Positions 1 to 13,035 are shown, numbered from the stretch's first letter. The stretch is DNA of 64,000 nucleotides from Temnopleurus reevesii (GCA_036244855.1 BQKZ01000096.1:119808-183807); one strand, 5' to 3'. Numbers and translations are program-made. The notes: generated from the sequence alone by a model not told the origin.

Positions 1-1298
1 CAACACCCCCTTAATGTTACTATCATCTTTAAAATAGATTCAAAGAAACCAAATAAAACAATGTTATAAACCAGAATATGATTAGTTAAAGAACTAATTA
101 GTCATAAAAATACCACTATCTACCCATTGCAATCATCACATTAAGTATTTCTGATGATTTTTAAAGTCTTTTAACATGATAAATACCAAACTTTTATTTG
201 CAATACATGTCTGAATTCATGTATGACATAAAGGACATGCAGGTTTGTGAACAATCAATATTTCAAAAGATGATATAATGTACTCTAAAAGATGAATAGC
301 AGTATGACTGTACATGCTTTCTACACATATCAAATGCTTTCTAAAGGAGAATGGTAAGTTTTCAGAAAAAAGGATAATTGGTGTTACAGATTAACACAAA
401 TTTCTGATTTAAAAAGATAAAAATCCCATCTACAGCTAAATATATCAAAGATAAAATTGAGCATGCCATATTATCAAGAAAGATTCAATTGCAATGACAA
501 TTTGAGTTTCAATAGAATATAAAAACTTCCCTGGGAAAAAAAAGTTGATGTTTTTTCAACATCTAGTAGACAAACTATGACTCATACACTAATATTTCTG
601 CCCTCTCCTCTAAAACGTAAAAACCCTAATAATAATGTTGTTTTTTTAAATGGGGCCCAAACGGTTTTCACTGATGATATGCCAAGGTAGTTTAGAAGAT
701 GAAAAAACACAGGGAGAATTTTTAGAAGAGGAAAAACAAGTCAAAACCTCATGCTTTACCCTCAGCCAATTTGGGGCTCGTACAAATTACAGGTAATAAA
801 ATCTAAAACAACACTATACCATCTAATCGTGCATATCAGAAATTCAACTCGTGCAATAATATAAACCCAGCATGCAAAACCCACAAAGGATGAAAGGAGA
901 AACATAGGATATTTTTTTTTGGCTAAAAGGTTTCCACTCATAAATTTCTCACACAACACTTTTTGTTTTTCTTAAGAAAAAGCAAGCAGTCATGGACGAG
1001 TCTCTTTTGGTTAATATGTTGTGAGAGAAATAATGAGCTAGAAGCTTTTTTTAGCTTTAAAAAGACTTCCGCAGGTTGGTATATACCTTAATTTTTTCCC
1101 TCTTTATAGAGTAAGAAGCAGAAAGAAAATAGTGGGGTAGATATCAAGCAGGTTACTGAAATTGTCAAATCTCACTTTCAAATGCAAACAACTAAATGGG
1201 AACATACTCAATACTCTTAGAAATGCCAGTATAAATATAAATATTATTCATCTTCTTCTTCTTCTTTATTATTATTATTCTTATTCTTATTCTTATTC

Positions 1299-1384
<86 letters not shown>

Positions 1385-3013
1385 CTCTTTATGATAGACA
1401 AAGTCTGTTCCTAACAACAAGATACCTAAAAGATACTAATCTCATTTTTCGTCATTTATTTATCTATTTTTTTTTTTACAATATCAACATATCAAACCCC
1501 AACGCGGTTACAGAATTTTGAACCATTACTGGACCTCCTAATCTTCTGATCTATTACAAATTTACACTACTTTCCATAAGAATTCATATTTTGGCATCAA
1601 AATTAATAATCTGCTCGGACGATATATTCTGAGTATTTATAATGCAGAAAGAGCACATAACAAGCTAATTAACTGAGAAGTTCAAAGGCATTGTTTTTTA
1701 TCTCCCAATTTTAGTCAAGCTGAAATATATAAATGCCAGTTTTTACGCCGCAAGGGAGAATTCAATTATATTTTGACAAGAAATAAGGGCATTAAGCATC
1801 AATATATCAACTCATTTATCACATTTGCTGACCCATTTCCAGATATCTTTAGGCTATACCTCAGAAAGAGATGAACCATATAGGTTTAAATGACCCCTGG
1901 GATCTATTTCAAAATGGATTTTTGTTTTAATGAGATGATTCGAAATTCTGTTTTGTTCTTTGTTATAGGTGCTACATCTTGGCACAATTTTCACAAATTC
2001 ATTTAAAAGTGTTTTAATCTTTAGGAAAACTTTTTAATGTTGATATTATAGAAGTATTATTGAGTCATTATAGCATTATACAAGTTGTATTATATTATTA
2101 TCAAAGAAATATAAAATACTCTATCAGATTATAGAGCACTATAAAAACAAATATTCATTGGTATCAAAATCTTGAAGAGGGATTTTAATAATATAAATCT
2201 TCATGCAATAACAAAAGAGCAAAATATATCTTAATCTAAAAAAAAAAAAACATGGTGCAAATTCATGCTTGAAATGCACAGAATATAACACAGGGTGCAG
2301 AGAGGGATAGTGCAATAGAAAGGACTTAGAGAGAGGGGAAGGGGCTCTATACCAAGTATCAAAATGCTTTTGCCCAAACGTATTTCGGCTGAGCACGTAA
2401 AATGTACTTTGCATTGCAACAACTATTCACATGTAAAGGGGGAATAGCTAGGTCCCTATAATATGGATAATATAACATCCCAATGATAAAAACTGAAGGT
2501 GTCATACGCAATGATTTGATTACATTATTCCCAATACAACAAGAATGTTTATTATAAATAACATCGGTGTTCAAAAACATATTTCCTTTTGGAACAGAAT
2601 AAAAACAAGTAATTTGAAATTAATTAACTATTGCTTCCCATCCCCCCAAAATTGTTTGAGTATACATCATATATAAATATATGAGGTATCAAATGAAGGA
2701 TGAACATTCCTCCAAGTCCTATAAAAAAACAACCCAGCTTAATATGTGCCCTTACGATTGTTTCATACGCTAAGCATGCTGGGATATCTTTCTAGTACAA
2801 TTGATCTTGTGCGCATTATTCACACTGTGCGAAATCACTTCCGTACGAGATAAATATCCCATCATGCTCTCTGATGTGAACAACCGTAAAGGCTCGTATT
2901 AACACACTATCTACTGGAATTTGGTGGAATCTACTGGAATCTGGTGTCCCTACACAAATCCTACAGTATTAACAGATTTCAGTGTCGAGTTAGTTAAGGG
3001 TTATTTCTCTTAC
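1..3013. other. Rbfox intron sequence left of the 3.1-kb exon; no exon seen
   Basis: AT-rich sequence with a microsatellite at 1251-1383. I searched for the remaining Fox C-terminal motifs (Tyr/Ala-rich GYAAYRY-like and the terminal NRFAPY-like segment) and saw none, so those exons are presumably outside the window. Confidence 0.6.
1251..1383. repeat. (TTC)n / (TTATTC)n / (TTA)n compound microsatellite
   Basis: A run of CTT units passes into TTATTC units and then about 80 bases of pure TAT/ATT. Poly-Tyr and poly-Ile open frames across it are artefacts. Confidence 0.95.
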
Positions 3014-3201
3014 CGGGTATCTATCGGCTGGGTAGAGAGCTGCAGCAGCGGGCTCGGCGGGGTAGAGGGCTGCGGCCGTGGTGTAGCCGGGTACCGGGGG
3101 AGGGGCTGCTATACGGTACGCTGCGTACGCCCCTCTTGCGGCACGCCCCCTCCCTATCACCTGTGACCTCAGAGCGCTGGTGGTCAACAGTTCTAGACCG
3201 G
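3014..3201 (-). CDS. Rbfox: Rbfox C-terminal Ala/Pro/Tyr-rich exon
   Basis: This exon encodes a GRGR box followed by AAPPPVPGY and repeats of the form AAALYPAEP / AAALYPADRYP. It matches the vertebrate Fox C-terminal segment RGRGR...AAAPPPPIPAY, part of the region used for protein-protein contacts and splicing activation. The donor is CCG|GTAAGAG, at 3013/3014. I chose the acceptor after 3201 because a long pyrimidine tract ending in ctctctcacag precedes it. It begins with two bases that complete the split codon left by the 73-nt exon, giving 62 further codons. A second, weaker acceptor (ggtcacag, exon end 3160) would start in phase 0 and drop 13 residues ending in ALRSQ. The protein must continue in an exon to the left of the window because the exon ends open in phase 0. 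Confidence 0.85.
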
Positions 3202-3250
3202 CTGTGAGAGAGAAGAAGAGGAGAGAAGAAGAGGAGAGATAAGGGGAGAA
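3202..3250 (-). promoter_or_regulatory. polypyrimidine tract and 3' splice site of the C-terminal exon
   Basis: Read on the minus strand this is a nearly pure C/T run with repeated TTCTTCTC and TCTCTC units that ends in cacag at 3202. It is a strong U2AF-type tract and is the main reason for placing the exon start at 3201 rather than 3160. Confidence 0.7.
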
Positions 3251-4023
3251 TAAAGAGAAAAATCATTAATTGTTCATTTCATCACAATTATAATATATTG
3301 TTAAGGAATCAAGCCATACAGATTAGACATTCTTAAAGCAAAATGTACATTGTGGGCGGGATGGGAGAGGGGTTTTCCTAGTAGGGGGTTTTCATAGAAG
3401 GGGGAAGAGGGTGAGTGTTAAAATTTGATTCACCTCTGCAACTCAAAGGAGGGGGTGTTGGAAGAAAGTTGTGATCAAATTGCAAGCTGCAATTGATCGG
3501 CAGGCACCGATCAAAACCATTGTTTCATGCGGGTCTTGCTAGAATTGAAGACCTTGCTTCTCGATTGACAACTAATTTGCAGTTAATTTGCAATCAATAG
3601 TAACTCTAAAGCAACACCCCCATAGAATAAGATAAAATACTGAAATCTATACCCCATCTCTTGAAAAGAAAACAAAATCAATAATCCCTTTCCCTTTCAC
3701 TTATTCCTCATCTCCCTTTTTCCTCATCACTCTTTCCCTCTTTACTTCAATTTTTCTTCTTTTTTTGTCTCTCTTTCTACCCAATCTCTTGTCCCCCTTT
3801 TCTCCACGATTTTCATCCACTTGGGACATTATCGGAAGACAATTCACTTTATTGAAAATGCAAAGGGGTCAGAGCATAGATCTTGAGAGGTAGCAGACAT
3901 GAATCGCTGCCCCCAACAGAGCTCTGGGGGAGCTAAGAGGTCCGTACGGTACTAATTCCCAAACAGCCTCAGCGACCACTTGCATCATCCCCAATGTCTA
4001 CTATCATTCAAATCATATATGAT

Positions 4024-4197
4024 CCTGGGAGGTGTTTCACCAAGTCGTTCTTAAAGTTCCGCACAACTTTACGTTAGATTGGTATCAATTCTTGCGCTGA
4101 ATGCGCTCACTATTATGAATTATTATGCACAAGAAGGGGTACCAGTCGAACGTAAAGTTGTGCGTAAAGTTTTTCTTATCTTGGTGAAACACCCAGA
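4024..4197. mobile_element. hairpin MITE, about 170 bp, TIR GGTGTTTCACCAAG
   Basis: The left part (GGGAGGTGTTTCACCAAG..., GCACAACTTTACGTT) is the imperfect reverse complement of the right part (AACGTAAAGTTGTGC..., CTTGGTGAAACACCC). The arms are about 65 bp with a short centre. This is the form of a non-autonomous foldback or MITE element. An open frame inside it is incidental. Confidence 0.75.
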
Positions 4198-5059
4198 TTT
4201 ACAATGCGAGTCAGAATTCTTTGCTACCTGTTATCATTACAAAACTGAAGAAAATGGTATCTTAGTGGGGTCATTGGTCCTTACTGATTGTTCTGAGATT
4301 TCATAGTGATTACAGGCAGTAAATGATTCTAAATTACACTATATTCTTTCCCTCATAGAGCATGTTGGAGAGACAAATGTCAAATCCTAAAATCTGTGGT
4401 AAAGGGGAGCTTTTTATGTGACAGAATCGGCTTGAATATTATTTCAAAAGGGTGCATTTGAATTTTTATTTTGAATTCTAATGAATTTCACTCTCTCAAC
4501 ATAGAACCCCCCTGCCCCAGTTTGACTTTAAGGGTCCCTTGTAAACATTACTTTATTACATTACTACATCATGATTTCCAAATGATATTTCCAACAAACA
4601 GAATTGAAACCAAATTAGCTAATTACGCACAATAATGGTCCTTGAATTGGGAACAATTGGGTAATTAATCAAATCAACCCAAAATGAAATTCACTAGCAA
4701 AGGTGCTGCTTTTCACAAACGTGATGAATTAGGGATCGCCAAGGAAACATGTTTAATTTTATTAATAGAAGTTACACATGGATAATGGGGCAAAGCGGAA
4801 AATAGGGCGGAAGGTTGAAACATAATAAAGAATGGCTTTTTTACGAGGAAAAGAAAAATGGCGGTATCTAATGAAAAGGTAGGATTGGGTTGATTGATTT
4901 GGATAGGTAAAGATATATCGCCTTCTGATTGGGTGTGCATAGTGATATCTAAAACATGTGTATTCCTTCGCAATATGCATGTAACTTTGTGGTAAAGAAT
5001 CTGAAAATCTGAAGGGTTTTGCTTTGCTTTTAAGCATGAAATGCTGAAAAATGGTGTTT

Positions 5060-5470
5060 GTGAGATTGAGAATGGAGATGGGAGCCAGAGGGAGGGATAT
5101 GCAATGAAGATCATGTTAGGTAAGGGAGAGAGGGGGAGGGTATAGGAAGAGGGGGGAAATAGAGAATGGGGAAAGGGAGAGAGTGGGAATGGAGAGGGGA
5201 GGAGAAGAGAAGAGGGAAGCAAGAAGGGATGAGGCAGGGAGAGGAGGAGGGGATAGGACAGAAGAGGAATAAGGAAGATAGACATGAAGAAAGAGGTACA
5301 AGCGTCATGTAGGTGTAAAATAAAGAACTGGGGAAAAGGAAAAGGAGAAGCAGAGAAAGGCAGAGGGGGCGGGGGACAAGGGTTGACAGGATGAGGGACA
5401 GAAAGGGAGAAAGGAAAGAAGAGAAATGGAGAGGGATAGTGGAAGAAAGTGAGGAGAGATGGGGGAGGAT
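5060..5470. repeat. purine-rich low-complexity tract
   Basis: Nearly all A/G on the + strand (GGGAGAG, GAAGAGG units), hence pyrimidine-rich in the Rbfox transcript. The Pro/Ser/Leu-rich open frames on the minus strand are composition artefacts. Confidence 0.85.
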
Positions 5471-6385
5471 ATCGGAAGATATTGCTTAGGACAGTAAAGG
5501 GATGGGGTCATATCTTAATCTCGCATACAGGTTGCTCTTTATTTTCATTCCAAACATTGCATGGTGGATTACAACTGAACCCCAGGCTAACTTGCCTCAG
5601 CAATGTTTATACTCTATCTACAATCCTCTAATATTCCATCTTCCCAAGGTATATCAGAGTAGATTAAATTATTTTGATGCCTCTATCTATTCATTTCATT
5701 TCCCTTTTGGAAAAAAACAAATTCTTGCATTGATAGTGATGTGATGTAAATGCTTAACGAATTGGAAATAGGACTTAAATCAAATGCATATGTCAAAATA
5801 GTCAAAGCATAATGATTTTTCAAAGAGAAAAATAACGATATCAGGCAAGTGAATCTATCTGGAGAATTTTTTTTGTCCATGTGGTATGTTTTTGTAAAAT
5901 ATTTCATATACTAAATATTTGTCCTATATACTTAATCCTTTTTATATTCATAGCCACATGCAGAAACCTATGATTGACATTGTATCCTATTTTATTTTTG
6001 TATAGACATTGAACAATTTGGCATACAAAATTGTATCAGTAATTATTCAGCTGTTCAGCTACTCTGACTTGGCATTCTAAAATGATTTATTCCACACATC
6101 CAGCTGATCTTAATACCCATTTCCTTGGTAATCAGATAAATCAAACCGTTTCCAATTCCGTCTCTGAATTCATGAATAATTAAGATAATTCTCGAAGCAT
6201 CTCTGAATGCTATTACGATCTCGATATGCCCTTGATAAATGAGACGTAAAGCCGGGATATTTGGGTCACATTTTGGAATGAAAGCCGTCTTGGATTACTG
6301 TATCGTTTATGCACAAATCCGCTATCCATTCTGAAATTGCTTTGAAATCAACTCGCTACGCACTACACAAACAAGCGATAGAAAT

Positions 6386-7622
6386 GTACAATTCTCAGAA
6401 ATAATTTTCTATAGGTACATGTAACTGACCAAATTTTATCTAGAGAAGTATTTCTTTCAAAACACCTGCCAATATCAAGTAGAGCTCCAAATTAAAAAAA
6501 AAAGAGATTTCAATGCAATGCATTTAATTAATTTTGCCCAACAAACAAACTGCCCACTTTCATTGTTTTATCATCTTAAGTACCGGTAAAAGCGTACAAT
6601 TCTCAGAAGTCACTTTCTATAGGTACATGTAACTGACCGTATTTTATCTTGGGAAGTATTTCTTTCAAAACACCTGCCAACATCAGGTAGAGCCCCAAGT
6701 TTTTTTTAAAAAAATTTCAATACAATGCATATGATTAGTTTGTCCAACAAACAGCCCACTTTCATTGTTTTATCATCTCAAGTAGAAGCGTACAATTCTC
6801 AGAAATCATGTTCTATAGGTACATGTAACTGACCGAATTTTATCTAGTGAAGTATTTCTTTAAAAACACCTGCCAACATCAGGTAGAGCCCCAAGTTTTT
6901 TTTAAAAAAATTTCAATACAATGCATATGATTAGTTTGTCCAACAAACTGCCCACTTTCATTGTTTTATCATCTCATGTAGAAGCGTACAATTCTCAGAA
7001 ATCATGTTCTATAGGTACATGTAACTGACCGAATTTTATCTAGTGAAGTATTTCTTTAAAACACCTGTCAACATTAAGTAGAGCCCCGTTTTTTTTCTTC
7101 AAGATTGCGATGCAATGCATATGATTAGTTTGTCCAACAAACTGGCTACTATCATTGTTTTAAATCATCTCAAGTAGAAGCGTACAATTCTCAGAAGTCA
7201 CTTTCTATAGGTACATGTCACTGACCGTATTTTACCTTGGGAAGTATTTCTTTCAAAACACTTGCCAACAACAGGTAGAGCCCTGAGTTTAAAAAAAACA
7301 AAATTTCAATGCAATGTATTTGACTAGTTTGTCAAACAAACTGGCCACTTTCATTGTTTTATCATCTCAAGTAGAAGCATACAATTCTCAGAAATCATAT
7401 AGGCACCTGCAACTGACCATATTTTATCTTGGGAAGTATTTCTTTTAAAACACCTGTCAACATCAAATATACAAATTTGAACTATACACGCTGTTAAACC
7501 ATATTTCTCTCTCTCTCTCTAAGAAGAGCCCTGTTTGCTGAGTTATTTATAAGATTTCAATGCAATGTGTTTGATTTGTTCATCCAACAAACTGGCCACT
7601 TTCATTGTTTTATCATCCCGAG
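6386..7622. repeat. tandem satellite-like array, six copies of a ~196-bp unit
   Basis: Units begin with GTACAATTCTCAGAA at 6386, 6594, 6790, 6986, 7182 and about 7379. Spacing is 208, 196, 196, 196 and 197. Each contains TATAGGTACATGTAACTGACC, GAAGTATTTCTTT, AACACCTGCCAAC and ends with TTTCATTGTTTTATCATCTC. The third and fourth copies are the most alike; the last has a CT-microsatellite insertion at about 7507-7521. Confidence 0.92.
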
Positions 7623-8789
7623 AATCAAGTTCTTAACGCCCACATTTCAGGTGAGACTCATCTTGTAGGAGATAAGACATCTTGAGCTACATGCTTGAGC
7701 GATATTATCAGTTGACCGTTGCCCACACGGACAATCGCAAGGGATGTAATACGAGAAGCGCAAGGCCTGTCGAGGAGGTCGAACATTGTGATGAGAGAAG
7801 ATGGGTGAGTGAGCGAGCGATGCCGACATTGGGAGGCCCATAAAGCGGCCATCTTTTTGTCTCCGCTCCCAATTGGCTGCTGCTTTAATGAATACTGCCT
7901 CTCAGGGCTCTAGGGGGCTCACGCTCAGTCTGGTGATCGTGCGCCGGCAAGGATTTTAAGATTTTCTTGGCTAGTCGCCGTGGGATGGAGGGTCGGTAAG
8001 GGTGCATCTTTAATTCAAGACGACTGACCAGTCTTTGTGGTTTGGGTCAATGACTCTTTTGATTCAGAATGCTGTAATTATTTGCGATACATTTTCAGAA
8101 ACAGAGAAAAAATAAACCAAAAAGGTGTTAATCTCATTTGACTTAGGATTGTAAGCGTAAATGCTCAAATTGGTAATAACCTTTAAAAAAAAAAAAAAGA
8201 AAAAAAGAAATCCAAAACCATAAACCCTTCACTCGTAATTCTGCATAATTCAAAATGCAAACCCAACTCCACAATGAACACACATGTGATTTTCCCAATT
8301 TTTTTTTGTGAAACAATCCCATGATTTATCCTGCTAAACCCATTTTCCATGCATACACAAATTAGTCCCTTGGCGGCGGGCGAAAAGATGAGGCACCAAA
8401 ATGAATTGCGTCTTGTCAACCAAATAGCTTTCAAAGCTGCGTTGAATTATGTAGCAAATGAGCTCTATATTGGTGCTCTTGCGGCAGATAAGAATTATGA
8501 GTCATAAGAATAATAGTTTAATTTTTAAACTATACATAGACAAAGGCAGAAATAGGAGAAATAGACGACCAATGCAAGGGAAGACAATTTGCAATCAGCA
8601 AGTTACAGAATGTGATCCCTTTTCCGGCGATATGCTCGCTAACTTTGGCCAATCAATTCCAATTTTTCATGAGCCTGGATGAATGCTGATATTCTGAGAA
8701 TTATTTTGGTGACAGATCTATTTGGGGGAAGCTGTTCATGTTGGGTAGAAAAATAATGTCGTTTGGAGCAGGGGATTTTCAAGACGCTT

Positions 8790-8826
8790 GTCACAGTTTC
8801 TCAAGGCATAGAGAAACTGTCATAGT
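8790..8826. repeat. short perfect hairpin
   Basis: ACAGTTTCTC and GAGAAACTGT face each other over a spacer of about 8 bases. The stem is too short for a microRNA precursor. Confidence 0.5.
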
Positions 8827-9202
8827 AAGGTTTAGAAATTGTTCAATTGTTCTCCATCAGCCAAACTGATACAAATTGCATAGCAACATTGATTTCTTGT
8901 AACAAAATTTAAATCTTAAATGAATGCAAAATAATTGATAGTTGCAAATAATCTAATTCTAAAAGAATTACTGAAACTGACAGAGATAGAAAAAGAGAGA
9001 TAGAGGGGGCGGGGAGAGAAATAAAGAACATACAAATACAACATAATTTCAAATGGTCATTAAACATGAACAAACAAGGAGGCAGCATTGAAATGAGCTA
9101 ACTCCCATACTTACCATATTACAAATAGATATACAAAATAATTAACAAAATTAAGAAAAAAAGAAAAAAGAAAAAAAAGGAGGAATTCATTAGTGTTCTT
9201 AC

Positions 9203-9275
9203 CTGCAGGATATTCTCCATTGGCAGTTGTTGTTTTTACTTTGTTTGTCATTACCCGAGCAGTGGCATTGTTAAC
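9203..9275 (-). CDS. Rbfox: Rbfox exon for the end of the RRM (VNNATARVMTN), 73 nt
   Basis: The exon encodes VNNATARVMTNKVK followed by a short TTTANGEYPA tail, completing the last beta strand of the RRM and starting the linker. The core NNATARVMTN is a Fox-family signature. The acceptor is ctaaaacag|GTT and the donor CCTGCAG|GTAAGAAC, both good. The length of 73 nt is 12 nt longer than the vertebrate counterpart of about 61 nt, the extra four codons lying in the tail. It enters in phase 0 and leaves after one base of a codon, as in vertebrates. The vertebrate exon that should follow (WKLNPVVGAVYSPEFYA) was not found downstream, but the exon joins the 3.1-kb exon in frame. Confidence 0.95.
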
Positions 9276-12200
9276 CTGTTTTAGGAAAGAAATTGACCCG
9301 GAAAACAATATTAGAACTTGTCTAAAAGAGGTAGGGTCCAAGAATTGAGAGCACATTTGGGGGATGAATTTGTTTTCAGAGTATATTTTAACTGAATTTT
9401 CAGTAAAGGAGTGGATATTTTGCAAATGTTTGTATATTCACATATTACTGTAAACTGCTATACATCTGAAAAATTGTCTCGCAATCCTGTAATTTCAAAT
9501 ATTCAACTATATTTATACATTTTCAATACTTTTGAAGTGAATATGAGGAAAGGTTGGGGGATTGAATCATTAATATTGAGAAGGAATCTTATCAAAATTC
9601 TGATGGCATTTCCAAATTGCACTTGACATTTCACTGTGCATAACCCAATACAAAATGAATGACCTATCAAACTTTTCCACCTCCTTCCACCTCCTTCCAC
9701 CCCAAATCCTAATTTTATTCATTCCAATATTTACCGGTGTCTTAATTTAAAGCCTGTGGAGGGACATCTAATCTTCACAATATTTGAGATGGCCTATCAA
9801 ATTTTAGGCAGCATCATCTCAAAGTTATGAACTCTATTTCTGCCTGAATGTACGGTCATAAAATTGGGGAGGAGGAGGGTGAGATGGGAATGTGCTCTCA
9901 ATCAAGGCCCCTGGAATACAACACAATTAAATATGGAATTATATATATGAATGCAAAATAAGCTTAATATATCATAACTTAGTTAAGAAATGTCTCTACT
10001 TGGTATCATTGAGAATGGTAATGTAACAGAGCTTTTTGAAATTTACTCCTAGAAGACTATGATCAACTACAATCTGAAATCATGAGCTAGAAATTAATTG
10101 TGATAAATTGCTTCATGTTAAAAATTCATAATCTAATTAGAATATATGCCTTTAATGATTAATTACCATTTCTTAAAAAGAAAAAAAAAAATCAATTTTG
10201 AAAGGTGGAAAACCGCATTGAATCCTTGTGATCAATTATAACAATTAGAGAGCTAATGGTAAGAACAAAAGAGCATCTGGCATTGGAACAATCTCTGCTT
10301 TTACGTCTTAATAGTGACTGAGAATCCAGCTGGTGGCATTTAGCTGCATTTCCAGAATAGAAACCCCCAGCCTTCCTAATTGTTAGTCTTAATTTATCAT
10401 GGATTCAAGAGCTCTTAGTAGGATTGAACCAGCTATCTTGGTTCGCTCCTTTAAACCCACAATTGATGGCGACCTGAGACCGTAGCTTCTGAATAAATCA
10501 TGATGAAAAAAAATACCCGTTGGCATGAATAATTGTTGGCCGACTAATTTCCCGGATGGGGTCCCTTATCTTCGCACTGGTGCCAGTCGAGCGGTGCTGC
10601 ATTACCATCGGCCGACTGGCGCGTCTCTCGTGACGATCTAGCTCCCGTGGTTGATGTTTATATCTCGGGGTTTAAACTTGTCATAATTTTATGAGCCATC
10701 TTTTATCTTCCTGTTGTTTCTCTAGTCTATTTTTCTAAGCCACGTTTCACTTTAGTGGTGAAAAGCAAGATTCATGGCTAATACAAGATTTTGGTGAATT
10801 GTTACTTTAACTTTCTGTGATCCCAAAACAGGTAAATAACTGTCCATCACCCCCACGTTTGTATGCCATTTTAGAATAAAAGCTCTTGTTAATCTGATTG
10901 AGAATGTGAATCACTTTGTACCAGAAAGAAGATTGATAAATTGTTGTCAATACCACGTTACACAACATTTTATGGGAATATTTCTATTCAGTACAGAGAT
11001 TGTCAACGCAATATGCTAAATGAACTTTCCCCTCAGCATCTCTATATTACTATTCCATATCAATTTGATAATCACTCAATGATACCAAATAAACACATTT
11101 CTAGCTAAAATATATATCATAAACTAAGTGTACTTTACATAATATTGTGTCTTACAGATATTAAAATAATTACAGAATTTATAATTAATCAGAAAAGTTG
11201 TTGCTTTTTTCTTAACTTCTTTTTCAGTCTGCCCACAGCACACAAATGCAATTATTTGAAAGGAACAAATAAAACAGGGAATATTTTCCCCCGTGAGGTA
11301 ATCTGACAGTTTGATATACAGCCACTGGGCTTTAATTTCCTGTGTTTTGCATGCTTGTTGCAAAATTTGTTCCGTCCTGATTTTATTACAAGTCAAATGA
11401 GAAAACAGACAAGTGAGAAACAATCTAGGCTTTAAATTCAATTAGGACCAGGCAAACATCTTCTAATTTCCTCATTAAATGCAAAAAGAGAGCACTTATA
11501 TCAAAATTTACAACATTTGGATTTTCAAAGGGGACTAAGTCTTGACTAATCTGCCATTGACTCATATGTAGGCTTAAATACTTCAATAAAAGTGCTTATG
11601 TACTCCACTGGAATACATTTTGCTTTATTTTTTTCGCCTTTCGGTTTTTGTTGTTGTGAAATGATCTGGATAGCCTGTGCAACTGTATTCCCTATCTAAT
11701 TTGATTTCCGGTAATTACATTCTGTGTGTTGTGGATAAACTGCATTACACATGAATGTACAGAGACAAAAAAAATAAAGAAAAAATGCACTAGATATCTG
11801 CAGGGGGTTCAACAATATTGTGAGAGCAAAATCTCTCACTGGTTTATGTTTAATACAATTTTGATGCCATTTCTGTTAGACATCAGAGAGCTAGCATGTT
11901 TTGGGAAGCTTGGAATATTTGGATCTAAAAATTAACAAATCAAATAAAGCTCTAGCAGCAAATTGCACATCTAAATAGAGGATAATGACTGATAGTTAAA
12001 GAAGTATTAATCAATATTTTTAGAATTGGATAGAACAAAATTCAGGGATATTTAACACCAAAATGAATTTTTCAGTGTCTGAGAATGACTTATCATATCC
12101 AATATGTTCGTTATGGTAGCTCACCCCTGCAAATATCTTTACTCATAGAAATATCAAAACCAATTGCTTAAGAATGTAAAAAAAAATAAAATAAAGAGCC

Positions 12201-12888
12201 TTAAAACCAGTACACTCAAACAAAACTCTATGTATTCACAATTCTGAAATGCAAGAGTTTTGTAAGAGTAATCCTATAGCCATATTAAAATAGTTTGCCA
12301 GGAAAACTAAGCAATACAATGAAATCTATCTCCACATCATCAAAGATATTCCATATACTGTAGTTGTGTTCTGATTGTTGAAATGAAATAAAACAAGGTC
12401 GATTCTTTGTGGATAGCAGCAAAAATGAGTCGAGAATGAAAATTTATCCTTCATCCACAGAATAATTTGGATTAAAATGCAGAAGAGGAATCGACAGGGA
12501 AATTCTTATTTGTTGTATCAACAAATGATGTGTATTGTTTGATTTTGTTGATTTCTGTCACTGTATGCAACTTTCATGCAGCAGAAGGCATTGATGATAT
12601 TTCTTGTGAGATAGCTTCTGTCATTGCTCTTGACTAGCTTTCCGCTGGCACATTTCAAAATATCAGATGAGCAAAGGAATTGGACAAATTAAACAACTTC
12701 ATTAAATGATTCAAAATAGCTAGATGCACGTGATTGAAATGTTCTTCCCTCTTATTCTGCAGAGTCTAACAGGTGACCTGCCTGTTCAATTAGGAACCAT
12801 AGAAGTGAATTCCTTTTGTATCCATAGAGACAATGTTGTAAAGGATTGGAAATTTGATTTGTCCAATTCCTTTGTACATATACTCTTA

Positions 12889-13035
12889 GGCCAGTATTCC
12901 AATAGCGAGGTTTAACTTAACCCAGGTCTAAGTCATTGTCATTTAGACTCTTGGTTTAAATTTTCAATAACCCGGGTCTAAATAACAATGGCTTAGTCCG
13001 GGGTTAAGGTAAACCTCGCTATCGGAGTACGGGCC
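12889..13035. mobile_element. MITE, 147 bp, TIR starting GGCC with TTA target duplication
   Basis: GGCCAGTATTCCAATAGCGA at the left is the imperfect reverse complement of TCGCTATCGGAGTACGGGCC at the right, and AACCCAGGTCTAA / TTAGTCCGGGGTT continue the pairing. TTA flanks both ends, consistent with a 3-bp target-site duplication. Confidence 0.85.

Larger units (their letters stand above)
3202..9202. other. Rbfox intron; site where the WKLNP exon would be expected
   Basis: Holds a hairpin MITE (4024-4197), a purine tract (about 5060-5470), the 196-bp tandem array (6386-7622) and unremarkable AT-rich DNA. The stretch 7640-7990 is GC-richer and could be regulatory. I found no segment matching the vertebrate 54-nt exon that begins with Trp-Lys-Leu-Asn. 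Confidence 0.6.

Noticed and set aside
1162..1521. 119-codon Tyr-rich + frame
   Set aside because: It is produced by the TTA microsatellite and lacks any domain.
10418..10460. GGATTGAACC, resembling a tRNA T-arm (B box) on the minus strand
   Set aside because: No A box or cloverleaf could be drawn upstream of it.
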